Shown here in pieces: positions 32,485 to 41,017 of a stretch of 64,000 nt of DNA (the stretch's first letter is position 1; every line of letters starts with the position of its first letter). The notes beneath the pieces are model-generated. The model was given only the letters and a program-made list of their open reading frames with translations, did not search any database and was not told where the DNA came from. Source of the DNA: Streptomyces roseifaciens (lineage in GTDB: Bacteria > Actinomycetota > Actinomycetes > Streptomycetales > Streptomycetaceae); the NCBI RefSeq assembly GCF_001445655.1, contig NZ_LNBE01000003.1:1036530-1100529 (forward strand). The letters run 5' to 3'. The position numbers and the translations under genes are program-made.

Positions 32485-33186
32485 TCACGCTCCACTGCCG
32501 CCCCGCCGCCGCGTCACCGTGCCGAACAGCCCCACCGAGGCGGCCACGAGCGCCGCGCCCAGCAGCCAGCCGCCCAGGACGTCCGACGCCCAGTGGACGC
32601 CCAGGTACAGCCGGGTCAGGCCCACTCCTAGCACCGACACCGCGCCCGCCGCGGCAGCGGCGCGCAGGCCCCGTGCCCGTGCGCCGTACCTCCACAGCAG
32701 CCACACCAGCAGCCCGCACGCGACCGTCGCCGACAGGGCGTGACCCGAGGGGAACGCCGCGTAGTGCGCGGTCGCCACCGGGTCCGGCCAGCTCGGACGG
32801 TCCTTCCCCACCGCCGCCTTGATGCCCTGCTGCAGAGCGGTGCCCAGGGCCGACGTCCCGGCGATCCAGGCGGCGAGCAGCAGGTCGCGTCGGCGCAGGA
32901 GCCACAGGACCGCCAGGGCCAGGGCGGCGCGCATCGTCCACGGGTCCCACAGCCAGTCGGAGAGCACGCGGACGAACCGGGTCCAGCCCCGGTGCTCCAC
33001 GGCCACCGGATGCAATCCGTTCGCGACGTTCCGGTCCAGCGAGGCGAGCGGCTCCCACGCGCCCGCGACCAGGGCGAGCAGGACGCCGAAGACGGCCGCG
33101 AGGACGAGCCCGGCCGGGATCGGCGCCGGTCGGATGAGGGACGGGGAGCGGGGGAGTGCAGGCGAAGGGCGCGGAGGGGCGTTCAT
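32485..33186 (-). CDS. PAP2-family membrane phosphatase
   Basis: 233-aa membrane protein with the three PAP2 signature motifs: KAAVGKDRP (motif 1), FPSGHA (motif 2) and TRLYLGVHWASDVLGG (motif 3, catalytic His and Asp). About five hydrophobic helices. Likely dephosphorylates a lipid such as phosphatidate or undecaprenyl pyrophosphate at the outer membrane face. The ATG at 33186 has GAGGATCTGCTG upstream; an ATG 18 bases earlier is possible. Confidence 0.88.
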   Translation of the reverse strand: MNAPPRPSPALPRSPSLIRPAPIPAGLVLAAVFGVLLALVAGAWEPLASLDRNVANGLHPVAVEHRGWTRFVRVLSDWLWDPWTMRAALALAVLWLLRRRDLLLAAWIAGTSALGTALQQGIKAAVGKDRPSWPDPVATAHYAAFPSGHALSATVACGLLVWLLWRYGARARGLRAAAAAGAVSVLGVGLTRLYLGVHWASDVLGGWLLGAALVAASVGLFGTVTRRRGGSGA

Positions 33187-33273
33187 CAGCAGATCCTCGC
33201 GCATGGGGGCCGGAGGGGCCACCACTCCTGGCCACCGCTCCTGCGGCCCGGTCCGGTCTGCGCCCGGTCGGGC

Positions 33274-33345
33274 GTTACGACCGGGGCCGGCGCTACGTCC
33301 GAGGCGGGCGTTACGACCCGGACCGGTGTTACGACCCGGACCGGG
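33274..33345. repeat. Four tandem 18-bp units over the end of the M56 gene
   Basis: Units at 33274-33291, 33292-33309, 33310-33327 and 33328-33345; the last two are GTTACGACCCGGACCGG plus T or G. The array begins downstream of the M56 peptidase stop and runs through its last codons. Confidence 0.9.
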
Positions 33346-34279
33346 TCAGGACGCTGAGGCCCGGTACGAACGTCACCAGCAGCGGCACCGCGGGCACCAG
33401 CGCCGCGACCGCCGACAGCCGCAGCCGCCGCGCGGCCGTCAGCCTGGGGGCTGGGGCCAGCAGACGGTGCACCCGCGTCGGCACCTGGGAGAGCTGCGTC
33501 GGGCACGGCCCGAACACCCCGCGGTCCTCGTTCAGTTCCACCAGGGCGAGCGCAGTGGTCAGGCGGCCGAAGCGCCGCGACGCCGAGTCGTCCGCCGCCA
33601 GCTCCACCAGATGGTGCACCTGGTCGCGGAACGCGGCGAACACCGGGACCTGGGGGAAGCCGTTGGCCAGGGCCGAGGAGACGTGCAGCAGCCAGTGGTG
33701 CCGGGCCCGGGCGTGCCCCTGCTCGTGGGCCAGCACCGCGTCGAGCTGGGGGCCCTTGAGGCGGCGCAGCGCGCCGGTCGTGATCACCAGCTGCGGCGCG
33801 GCGCCGCCGGGCAGCCACCACGCGTCGGCGCGGTCGCCCTCCAGCACCACGAGCCGGTCCCCTCCGGGCTCCTCGCCGGGCAGCCGGGGGGAGCGGACGA
33901 GCAGTTCCGCGCGGCGCTGCCGGCGGCGGGCGCGCGACCAGCTGATCTCACGGGTCAGCATCGCGGCCGTCCACACGGCGCCGCTCGCCAGCGCCACGGC
34001 CAGCGGCGCGGCCCACGCACCGTAGGCGGTGAGGGCGTAGGCCTCGACCACGCCGTGCGGAGCGATACCGAAGACGTGCCCGCGCACGGCCTCCCAGGCC
34101 GCCGCGGCGCTCAGCGCCATGGCGAGCAGACAGCACAGCAGCACGGCCGCCACCGCGCACTGCCACACCCACAGGGCCACGACCGGCTCGCGGTCGGGCC
34201 AGTCGGAACGGGTCAGCACGCGCGGAGCCATCGCCGCGACCAGTGCGCCGAGGACCAGCAGCGCGAGCGGGACCATCAT
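33329..34279 (-). CDS. M56-family membrane metallopeptidase (BlaR1/MecR1-like peptidase domain)
   Basis: 316-aa membrane protein with helices at the N-terminus (three to four) and one near the C-terminus, around a cytoplasmic zinc-protease core. HEQGH (H185, E186, H189) gives the metal site and ELAADDSA the third ligand. Family members act as signal-transducing proteases, often with a BlaI-type repressor, but no blaI gene is adjacent. The gene ends inside an 18-bp tandem repeat. Confidence 0.87.
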   Translation of the reverse strand: MMVPLALLVLGALVAAMAPRVLTRSDWPDREPVVALWVWQCAVAAVLLCCLLAMALSAAAAWEAVRGHVFGIAPHGVVEAYALTAYGAWAAPLAVALASGAVWTAAMLTREISWSRARRRQRRAELLVRSPRLPGEEPGGDRLVVLEGDRADAWWLPGGAAPQLVITTGALRRLKGPQLDAVLAHEQGHARARHHWLLHVSSALANGFPQVPVFAAFRDQVHHLVELAADDSASRRFGRLTTALALVELNEDRGVFGPCPTQLSQVPTRVHRLLAPAPRLTAARRLRLSAVAALVPAVPLLVTFVPGLSVLTRSGS

Positions 34280-34357
34280 GGCCGTCAGCCTATGAGCGGG
34301 GCCGCACCCACGGGTACGGTCCGGTGCGCGAAGTGATGCATGCCACGGGGCGCGGGC

Positions 34358-34948
34358 TCACAGCGTCAGCAGCATCGCCAGCATGCCGATGCCCATGGAC
34401 AGTCTGCAGGCGTGGGTGAGGTCCGGCCGGCCCGGCCAGGAGACCTGCCCGGCGGCCACGGTGACGGGGACGAGCACGGCCACCGTGCGCACCACGTACA
34501 CGGCGAAGTACACCAGCAGCAGGCCCGTCAGCAGGGGGGTGCCGGCCGGGACATGTGCGGTCGCGGCGTGCGTGGCCGCCGCCGCTCCCGTGTGCTCCGC
34601 GCGGCCGCCCATCGGGGGGCCCGCCATCGCGAGCGCCATGTAGACCATGGCGAACGCGCCCACGGCGTGGTGGAGATGGTGGCTGTCCGCGCGGCCCCGC
34701 GCCACGCCCACCAGCGCGTGGACCCCGGCCGCGCCGAAGACGACGGCGAACAGCAGCGCGCCCCAGGGCCGGGTGTCCAGAACGGCGGGCGGCACGGCCA
34801 TGGCCGCCATGCCGAGCCCCATCAGGGCATCGCCCCCCACGGCCCGGCGCTCTCCTCCCGCACCCGCGCGGAGGCGCACCAGGCAGTACGCGCCCGTCGC
34901 GGCGCACACTGCCACGAGCAGCCAGCCGATCAGCGGCGGTCCGTGCAC
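34358..34948 (-). CDS. DUF5134 membrane protein
   Basis: 196-aa protein with about five to six hydrophobic helices, matching the actinobacterial DUF5134 family. A His-rich stretch (DSHHLHHAVGAFAMVYMALAM) lies near the middle, and a Met-rich end (MGIGMLAML) may bind metal. The GTG at 34948-34946 has GGGGAGGTGCGCC upstream. It points the same way as the M56 peptidase, 78 bases away, and could share its transcript. Function unknown. Confidence 0.75.
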   Translation of the reverse strand: MHGPPLIGWLLVAVCAATGAYCLVRLRAGAGGERRAVGGDALMGLGMAAMAVPPAVLDTRPWGALLFAVVFGAAGVHALVGVARGRADSHHLHHAVGAFAMVYMALAMAGPPMGGRAEHTGAAAATHAATAHVPAGTPLLTGLLLVYFAVYVVRTVAVLVPVTVAAGQVSWPGRPDLTHACRLSMGIGMLAMLLTL

Positions 34949-35173
34949 GGCGCACCTCCCCGGACGTGCAGATCCACCTCCGGTTGATTCCCCCGGGGGC
35001 GCGAGCACATGGGAGCGCACAGGCGCATTGGAGGAGCGCTGGAGTCCATGAAAATGCGCCCGCGCACGCGCGGTGGCATGTCAGGGGCGCGCAAGGGCCC
35101 GCTGGCGTACCCCGGGGCCCGGGTTAGTGTGCACGTGGAGCCGGAACCGTACGGAGAGGACCTCAGGAACACG

Positions 35174-35716
35174 ATGGAAACCACCAGCAGCACGGAGACG
35201 ACCTTCCGGGACGCGACCGTCGAGGACGTGCCCGTTCTCGTCGCCCTCGTCGAGTCGGCCTACCGCGGTGACGCGAGCCGCGCCGGCTGGACGACCGAGG
35301 CGGACCTGCTGGAGGGCCAGCGCACCGACCCCGACGGCGTCGAGGCTGTGGTGACGGACCCGGGCAGCCGCCTGCTCGTGGTCGAGCGGGGCGACCGGAT
35401 AGTGGCCTGCTGCCAGCTCGAACACCGGGGTACCCACGCGTACTTCGGGATGTTCGCCGTCAGCCCGGCGATGCAGGGCGGCGGGCTCGGCAAGGTCGTC
35501 ATCGCGGAGGCCGAGCGGCTCGTCCGCGCCGACTGGGGCGCGACCGAGATGCACATGACCGTGATCAAGCAGCGGGACGAGCTGATCGCCTGGTACGAGC
35601 GGCGCGGCTACCGGCGCACCGGGCGGATGAGCCCGTTCCCGTACGGCGACGAGCGCTTCGGCGTCCCGCAGCGCGACGACCTCGAGTTCGAACTGCTGAT
35701 CAAGGAACTGGTCTGA
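35174..35716 (+). CDS. GNAT-family N-acetyltransferase
   Basis: 180-aa acetyltransferase. FRDATVEDVPVLVALVESAY opens the fold; GMFAVSPAMQGGGLGKVVIAEAE contains the acetyl-CoA pyrophosphate loop (QGGGLG); YERRGYRRTGRM closes the domain. ATG at 35174 with AGGA upstream; the frame is open to 35009 but without a better site. Divergent from the DUF5134 gene and followed by a strong terminator. Acceptor substrate unknown. Confidence 0.87.
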   Translation: METTSSTETTFRDATVEDVPVLVALVESAYRGDASRAGWTTEADLLEGQRTDPDGVEAVVTDPGSRLLVVERGDRIVACCQLEHRGTHAYFGMFAVSPAMQGGGLGKVVIAEAERLVRADWGATEMHMTVIKQRDELIAWYERRGYRRTGRMSPFPYGDERFGVPQRDDLEFELLIKELV

Positions 35717-35770
35717 CGGCCGGCGTCACCCCCGTCCAGGGTGGTGAGTGCCACCCCCGTCAAGGACGGT

Positions 35771-35809
35771 GAGTAAGGGGCTCTGCTCAATGGGCAGAGC
35801 CCCTTACTC
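35771..35809. terminator. 16-bp bidirectional terminator stem
   Basis: GAGTAAGGGGCTCTGC (35771-35786) pairs perfectly with 35794-35809 around a 7-base loop. It lies between the convergent GNAT and ABC ATPase genes. Just before it, two imperfect copies of CCCCGTC..GG.GGTGAGT occur (about 35729-35775). Confidence 0.9.
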
Positions 35810-35823
35810 ATGGTCGGCCTACC

Positions 35824-36594
35824 TCACAGCCGGCCCGCCTCCACGATCCGCCGCAGGAACTTCCGGGTGCGCTCCTGCCGCGGTGCGCCGAAGACCTCGG
35901 CGGGGGTGCCGCGCTCCAGCACGACCCCGCCGTCCAGGAAGCACACCTGGTCGGCGACGTCCCGGGCGAAGCCCATCTCGTGGGTGGCCAGGACCATCGT
36001 CATGCCGTCCTCCTTGAGGTCGCGCACGACGCCCAGCACCTCCCCGACGAGCTCGGGGTCGAGGGCGGCGGTGATCTCGTCCAGGAGCAGCAGCCGGGGC
36101 CGGCCGGCGAGCGCCCGTACGATCGCCACCCGCTGCTGCTGGCCGCCGCTGAGCCGGTCCGGGTACTCGCCGGCCTTGCCGCCCAGCCCGAGCCGCTCCA
36201 GGAGCTCCCGCGCCCGCTCCTCGGCCTCCGCGCGGGCGACGCCGTGCACCCGCCGCGGCGCCAGCGTGATGTTGTCGAGCACGGTCATGTGCGGGAAGAG
36301 GTTGTAGGCCTGGAAGACGACGCCGATGCGGCGGCGGACGGCGTCGGGGTCCACGCGCGGGTCGGTGATGTCCTCGCCGTCGAGGAGGATCGCGCCGTCG
36401 TCGATCTCCTCCAGCAGGTTGGCGCAGCGCAGCAGCGTCGACTTGCCCGATCCGGAGGCGCCGATGAGCGCGGTCACCGTGTGCGGGGCGACCTCCAGGT
36501 CCACGTCGCGCAGCACGACCGTGCCGCCGAAGGTCTTGCGCACGGCCTCCATCCGCAGCACGGGCTCCGGAGCGGTGTCCGTCACGGTGCTCAT
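35824..36594 (-). CDS. Polar amino acid ABC transporter ATPase (GlnQ-like)
   Basis: 256-aa ATPase with Walker A GASGSGKST, Q-loop FQAYNLFPHMTVLDN, signature LSGGQQQR, Walker B LLLLDEITAALDPE and switch His in LATHEMGFA. FPHMTVLDNITLAP and ATHEMGFARDVAD are typical of the glutamine/glutamate uptake subfamily. ATG overlaps the permease stop (ATGA). Last gene of a three-gene importer operon. The signature-adjacent I in DEITAALD (DEPTSALD elsewhere) is common in this branch. Confidence 0.93.
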   Translation of the reverse strand: MSTVTDTAPEPVLRMEAVRKTFGGTVVLRDVDLEVAPHTVTALIGASGSGKSTLLRCANLLEEIDDGAILLDGEDITDPRVDPDAVRRRIGVVFQAYNLFPHMTVLDNITLAPRRVHGVARAEAEERARELLERLGLGGKAGEYPDRLSGGQQQRVAIVRALAGRPRLLLLDEITAALDPELVGEVLGVVRDLKEDGMTMVLATHEMGFARDVADQVCFLDGGVVLERGTPAEVFGAPRQERTRKFLRRIVEAGRL

Positions 36595-37508
36595 ACGATC
36601 CCTCCCTGTGCCCGCCGGCGGTCCGTCCGTGCCGTGACCCAGTCGGTGAACCGGGTCATGGGGATGGTGAGGGCGACGAAGATGAGCCCGGCGACGACGT
36701 ACGGCGTGTAGTTGAAGCTCTTGCTGGAGAGGATCTGCGCCGCGTAGACGGCGTCCACCGCGCCGGCGATCGAGACGAGGCCGGTGTCCTTCTGCAGGGA
36801 CACCAGGTCGTTGAGGAGCGGCGGCACGACCCGGCGCACGGCCTGCGGCAGGATGACGTGGCGCAGGGTCTGCCGGGCGCTGAGGCCCAGCGAGCGGGCG
36901 GCGGCGCGCTGGCTGGGGTGCACGGACTCGATGCCCGCACGGAAGACCTCGGCGACGTAGGCCGAGTACGTCAGGACGAGCGCGGTCCCGCCCAGCAGCA
37001 CCGGGTCGGTCGTCACGCCCTGCAGCCGCAGGGCCGGGACGCCGAAGACGACCATCAGCAGGCAGATCACGAGCGGCAGCCCGCGGAAGAAGTCGGTGTA
37101 GGCGGTGGCGAGCGCGCGCAGGGGGAAGAAGACGGGGCCGCGCAGCGTACGGGCGACCGCTATCAGCAGCCCGAGGACGAGCACGGCCGCTCCGCAGACG
37201 ACCAGCAGGCGCAGGTTCAGCCACAGTCCGTCGAGGACCTTGGGCAGCGCCTCGCGCGCGTAGTGCCCGCTGAGAAACGTTTCACGGGTGCGCTGCCAGC
37301 CGGGGGAGTTGACGACGGCGAGGAACAGCACGGCGCCCGTGATCAGCGTGCTGGACGCGGCGACGGCCGTGGCGCGGCGTGCCCGGGCGCGTTTGAAGCG
37401 CTCCCGCTCCAGGCGGCGCGCCGAGGGGGTGTAGGTGTCCTCGGCGGCTTCCTTCGTCAGGGACGGTGCGGTGCCCTCGGGGACGGCGGCCGCTTCCCCG
37501 GGGCTCAC
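36591..37508 (-). CDS. Polar amino acid ABC transporter permease (HisMQ/GlnP-like)
   Basis: 305-aa membrane subunit. A charged N-terminal tail of about 60 residues precedes the first helix; the core has about five to six helices, the DFFRGLPLVICLLM segment, and the ATPase-contact loop RSLGLSARQTLRHVILPQAVR. The GTG (37508-37506) overlaps the binding-protein stop as GTGA. Only one permease gene is present, so a homodimer is expected. Confidence 0.92.
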   Translation of the reverse strand: MSPGEAAAVPEGTAPSLTKEAAEDTYTPSARRLERERFKRARARRATAVAASSTLITGAVLFLAVVNSPGWQRTRETFLSGHYAREALPKVLDGLWLNLRLLVVCGAAVLVLGLLIAVARTLRGPVFFPLRALATAYTDFFRGLPLVICLLMVVFGVPALRLQGVTTDPVLLGGTALVLTYSAYVAEVFRAGIESVHPSQRAAARSLGLSARQTLRHVILPQAVRRVVPPLLNDLVSLQKDTGLVSIAGAVDAVYAAQILSSKSFNYTPYVVAGLIFVALTIPMTRFTDWVTARTDRRRAQGGIV

Positions 37509-38455
37509 TTGAGCACCGGGGCGTCGGCGGCCTCGGAGAGCCACGTCTTCTCCAGCCGGGCGAGCGTGCCGTCCTTGCGGAGGGAGTCGACGGCGCCGGA
37601 GACGCACGAGGTGAGGCGGCTGCCCTTGTCGAGGACGAAGCCGAACTGCTCGGGCTTGTCTCCCGCGCTGCCGAACTGGCCGACGATGCGGGCGTCCCGG
37701 ACCTCGGCGGAGGTGATGTAGAAGGCGGTCGGCAGGTCGACGACGATCGCCTCGACCTGGCCGTTCTTGAGCGCGGTCTTGGCGTAGTCGTTCTTCTGGA
37801 AGACGGCGGGCGGCCGGTCGGGCCCGATGACGTCGTTCACGACGTCGAGGCTGGTGGTGCCGACCTGGGCGCCGAGCTTGACGTGCTTGAGGTCGGCTGC
37901 GCTCCGGGCCTTGGCGGCGGGGGAGTCCTTGAGGGCGATGACGGCCTGGCGGACGTCGTAGTAGCCGGAGGAGAAGTCGACGGCCCGGCGGCGCTCGTCG
38001 CTGACGGAGATCTGGTTGATGTCGAGGTCGAACTTCTTGGCGCCCGGGGCGACGGCCGTGTTGAACGGAACGGTCTGCCAGGCCACGTCGGCCCGGCCGT
38101 ACCCGAGCCGCTCGGCCAGCGCGTAGGCGACGGCCGATTCGAAGCCCTTGCCGTTGGAGGGGTCGTCGTCCTGGAACCAGGGCGCGTAGGCGGGCTTGTC
38201 GGTGCCGAAGGTCAGCTTGCCGGAGGTCTGCGTGGCCAGTTTCTCCTTCGTGCACGCCGCCGCGGACGGTGCGGAGGAGGACTTCGCGGAGCCGGAGCCG
38301 GAGCCGGAGGCGGAATCGGTGTCGTCCTGGGGAGCACAGCCGGCGGCGGCCGTGAGCAGGACGGCGAGGCAGGCGGCGAGGGGGGCCGTGCGGCGGTGGG
38401 TGGCGGGCGCGGCCGGGGTGGCGGTGCGGCGCGTGGGCCGGGTGACGACGGGCAT
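37505..38455 (-). CDS. Polar amino acid-binding lipoprotein, SBP_bac_3 family
   Basis: 316-aa lipoprotein. Signal peptide with Arg-rich n-region and lipobox LTAAAGC (Cys40), then a Ser/Gly-rich linker and the type 3 periplasmic-binding fold (KLTFGTDKPAYAPWFQDDD, FDLDINQISVSDERRRAVDFSSGYYDV, AQVGTTSLDVV). It should deliver an amino acid such as glutamate, glutamine or a basic residue to the permease. First gene of the leftward importer operon. Confidence 0.92.
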   Translation of the reverse strand: MPVVTRPTRRTATPAAPATHRRTAPLAACLAVLLTAAAGCAPQDDTDSASGSGSGSAKSSSAPSAAACTKEKLATQTSGKLTFGTDKPAYAPWFQDDDPSNGKGFESAVAYALAERLGYGRADVAWQTVPFNTAVAPGAKKFDLDINQISVSDERRRAVDFSSGYYDVRQAVIALKDSPAAKARSAADLKHVKLGAQVGTTSLDVVNDVIGPDRPPAVFQKNDYAKTALKNGQVEAIVVDLPTAFYITSAEVRDARIVGQFGSAGDKPEQFGFVLDKGSRLTSCVSGAVDSLRKDGTLARLEKTWLSEAADAPVLK

Positions 38456-38834
38456 GGCGGGAGACTGGCAGCGTGATCATGGCCCTGTCCAGGTCGGACC
38501 GCCGACCGTCCGCATAGCGGAAGACTGTTGCACTTTCATGAATTCACCGGCGGCGCGGGGGTAGGCCCGGGGGACGGGGACAGGGGCGTCCGGGGGCGGT
38601 GCACGGCCGGGTGGACCCGGGGAATGGCCGGATCTCGGCTAGAACAGCTCATGGGGCCTGTGGGACTGCTGTGGCAGAAACATCCCCATGGGTACACATA
38701 TGGCGGAGGTGTGCAGGAAAAACGGCGGCCCGACCGGGGGTTCGGCAGGATAATTTATGGCCTCCCCTCTTGAGCGGGAGAAGCGCGCACGGATACGGTG
38801 TCTTAACACCAAGTTCTCCCGAGGAGGGGCAGCC
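38456..38834. promoter_or_regulatory. Divergent intergenic region before DUF6421 gene
   Basis: A 379-base gap between the leftward amino acid importer and the rightward DUF6421 operon. The left half is G-rich on the plus strand. The right end holds the structured leader at 38775-38821. Short ORFs here look like chance frames; none has family features. Confidence 0.6.
38775..38821 (+). promoter_or_regulatory. Nested inverted repeat in the leader of the DUF6421 gene
   Basis: Outer arms CGGGAGAA (38775-38782) and TTCTCCCG (38814-38821) enclose an inner hairpin GGTGT-CTTA-ACACC (38797-38810). The right arm touches the ribosome site GAGGAGGGG (38821-38829) of the next gene, so the structure could influence translation, or be an operator. 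Confidence 0.55.
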
Positions 38835-40232
38835 ATGACGGAAATCCTTGCGTCGTCGGCGATAGCGACCGACAATTCGGCCGCCGACCCGGTGATCGAT
38901 CACCCCGCGTGGGGGGTTCTCAAGGACGCCGTGGAAACGATCCGGCCTTGGCAGTCCCAGGACGGCTCCATCGACCTCACCGCGGAGGGCGCCCCACCGG
39001 GCGAGGCCGTCCGGGCCCAGGTGGAGCGGGTCGTGGAGGCCGTCGAGCAGCTCTCGCCGCTCGTCCCGCACGACTCCGCCTACCACACGGCCCTGGTCGC
39101 GGACCTGCGCCGCTGGGCCGACACCGGCTTTGCCGTGCCGGACTTCCTCGACTCGCTGCTGGCCTTCCAGCCGGCCGCCCACCGCGAGGACGGCCGCCAG
39201 CACCTGGTCGTCTTCCCGATGTACACCCAGAACGGCAACCCCGACCGGAACTTCGAGGCCGTCGTCCTGCGCATGGTCTGGCCCGAGTGGCTCTCCGAGC
39301 TGGAGCGCACCCGCTACGACAACCCGCTCTTCCTCGGCATCACCTTCGAGGACTTCACCGCGGGCTACGACACCAACTCCGCCGTGCTCTTCCCGGAGAC
39401 CATCGCCGTCCGCGAGGCCCCCGAGCGCTTCACCTGGGGCGGCATCTTCTGCGACCGCGAGGCGGCCCGCTTCCGCCGGGTCACCGAGGCGGCCGTCTCC
39501 GCCCTCGGCCTGGAGCTCCCCGCCGACATCCAGGAGATGGTCGGCGACCAGCACCGCTGCGAGCAGGCCTTCGTCCTGTGGGACATGGTCCACGACCGCA
39601 CGCACAGCCACGGCGACCTGCCGTTCGACCCCTTCATGATCAAGCAGCGGCAGCCGTTCTGGATGTACGGCCTGGAGGAGCTGCGCTGCGACCTCACGGC
39701 CTTCAAGGAGGCCGTGAAGCTGGAGGCCGAGGGCAACGCGCACGGCCGTGACGTGCAGTACGCCGTCCTCTTCGACCGGATGTTCCGCTTCCCGGTCACC
39801 GGCGACCGCGTCCGCAACTACGACGGGCTCGGCGGTCAGCTGCTCTTCGCGTACCTCCACCGGCACGACGTCGTACGCTGGACGGACAACACTCTGCACA
39901 TCGACTGGGACCGCGCCCCGCAGGTCACCAACCAGCTCTGCGGCGAGATCGAGAAGCTCTACCGCGACGGCATCGACCGGCCCAAGCTGGTCCACTGGCT
40001 CGCCGCCTACGAGCTGGTCTCCACCTACCTCGCCCCGCACCCCGGCTCCGTCTGGGCCAAGGGTCCCGAGGCCCTCGACCTCACCCAGCCGCCCCGCAAG
40101 CTCGTGGACGACGTGCTGCCGGACGAGTTCCCGCTCAGCATGTTCTACGAGGCGCTTGCCAAGAAGCTGCGTCACGTGATCGCCTCGACCAAGGGGATCA
40201 CCGCGGCGAAGGCCGAGCAGGTGGCCGCGTGA
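38835..40232 (+). CDS. DUF6421-family protein
   Basis: 465-aa soluble protein of a conserved actinobacterial family of unknown function. A notable His-rich segment VHDRTHSHGDLPFDPFMIKQ lies near residue 255, with further conserved-looking FPMYTQNGNPDRNFEAVVLR and YLHRHDVVRWTDN. The HDRTHSHGD segment could bind a metal, which is inference. ATG with CCCGAGGAGGGGCAGCC upstream. Its stop overlaps the frame of the SDR gene, and the threonine aldolase follows: a three-gene operon. Confidence 0.8.
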   Translation: MTEILASSAIATDNSAADPVIDHPAWGVLKDAVETIRPWQSQDGSIDLTAEGAPPGEAVRAQVERVVEAVEQLSPLVPHDSAYHTALVADLRRWADTGFAVPDFLDSLLAFQPAAHREDGRQHLVVFPMYTQNGNPDRNFEAVVLRMVWPEWLSELERTRYDNPLFLGITFEDFTAGYDTNSAVLFPETIAVREAPERFTWGGIFCDREAARFRRVTEAAVSALGLELPADIQEMVGDQHRCEQAFVLWDMVHDRTHSHGDLPFDPFMIKQRQPFWMYGLEELRCDLTAFKEAVKLEAEGNAHGRDVQYAVLFDRMFRFPVTGDRVRNYDGLGGQLLFAYLHRHDVVRWTDNTLHIDWDRAPQVTNQLCGEIEKLYRDGIDRPKLVHWLAAYELVSTYLAPHPGSVWAKGPEALDLTQPPRKLVDDVLPDEFPLSMFYEALAKKLRHVIASTKGITAAKAEQVAA

Positions 40233-40255
40233 GCGAGCAGACGAAGGAGACGACC

Positions 40256-41017
40256 ATGAGCACTCCCACCAACGGCAACGGCCGGCTGGACGGCGCCGTC
40301 GTGGCCGTGGCGGGGGCCGCGGGCCCCGCGGGCCGTGCCACGCTGCTGCGACTGGCCGAGGCCGGTGCCACGGTCGTCGCCTCCGACGCGGACGCCGCCC
40401 GCCTCGCCGAGGCCGTGGACGCCGCCCGCTACGCCCACGGCGGTGCCACCGTCACGGGCGACACCGTGGACCTGCTGGACCTGGAGGCCACGCGCCGCTG
40501 GGTGGACCGCACCGAGAAGGAGTTCGGCCGCATCGACGGCCTGGTCCACCTCGTGGGCGGCTGGCGCGGCTCGGCCTCCTTCGCCGAGACCGACCTCGCC
40601 GACTGGGAGCTGCTCGAGAAGCTGCTCATCCGCACCGTGCAGCACACCTCGCTGGCCTTCGAGCCCGCCCTGCAGCGCAGCGGAAACGGCCGGTTCCTGC
40701 TCATCAGCGCGGCGGGCGCCAGCAAGCCCACCGCGGGCAACGCCGCCTACGCCGCCTCCAAGGCCGCCGCCGAGGCGTGGACGCTCGCCCTCGCCGACTC
40801 CTTCCGCAAGGCTGCGGGCGAGGACGCGCCGTCGGCCGCCGCCGCCATTCTGATCGTCAAGGCACTGGTGCACGACGCCATGCGCGCCGAGCGCCCGAAC
40901 GCGAAGTTCGCGGGCTTCACCGACGTCAAGGACCTCGCCGAGGCCATCGTCGGCGTGTGGGAAAAGCCCGCCCAGGAAGTGAACGGAACCCGTCTGTGGC
41001 TGACTCCGCAAGCGTGA
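40256..41017 (+). CDS. SDR-family oxidoreductase
   Basis: 253-aa Rossmann enzyme. The Tyr-Lys catalytic pair is in AAYAASKAA (Y165, K169) with LLISAAGAS carrying the Ser. The glycine motif GAAGPAGRA departs from the usual TGxxxGxG, although HLVGGW replaces the NNAG element as in some atypical SDRs. ATG 40256 was chosen for GACGAAGGAGACGACC upstream; a GTG at 40229 overlapping the previous stop as GTGA is the alternative. Cotranscribed with DUF6421 and threonine aldolase genes; substrate unknown. Confidence 0.82.
   Translation: MSTPTNGNGRLDGAVVAVAGAAGPAGRATLLRLAEAGATVVASDADAARLAEAVDAARYAHGGATVTGDTVDLLDLEATRRWVDRTEKEFGRIDGLVHLVGGWRGSASFAETDLADWELLEKLLIRTVQHTSLAFEPALQRSGNGRFLLISAAGASKPTAGNAAYAASKAAAEAWTLALADSFRKAAGEDAPSAAAAILIVKALVHDAMRAERPNAKFAGFTDVKDLAEAIVGVWEKPAQEVNGTRLWLTPQA

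Noticed and set aside
38579..38838. Short ORFs of 79-81 codons upstream of the DUF6421 gene
   Set aside because: No ribosome site or conserved-looking features; they overlap the leader dyad.
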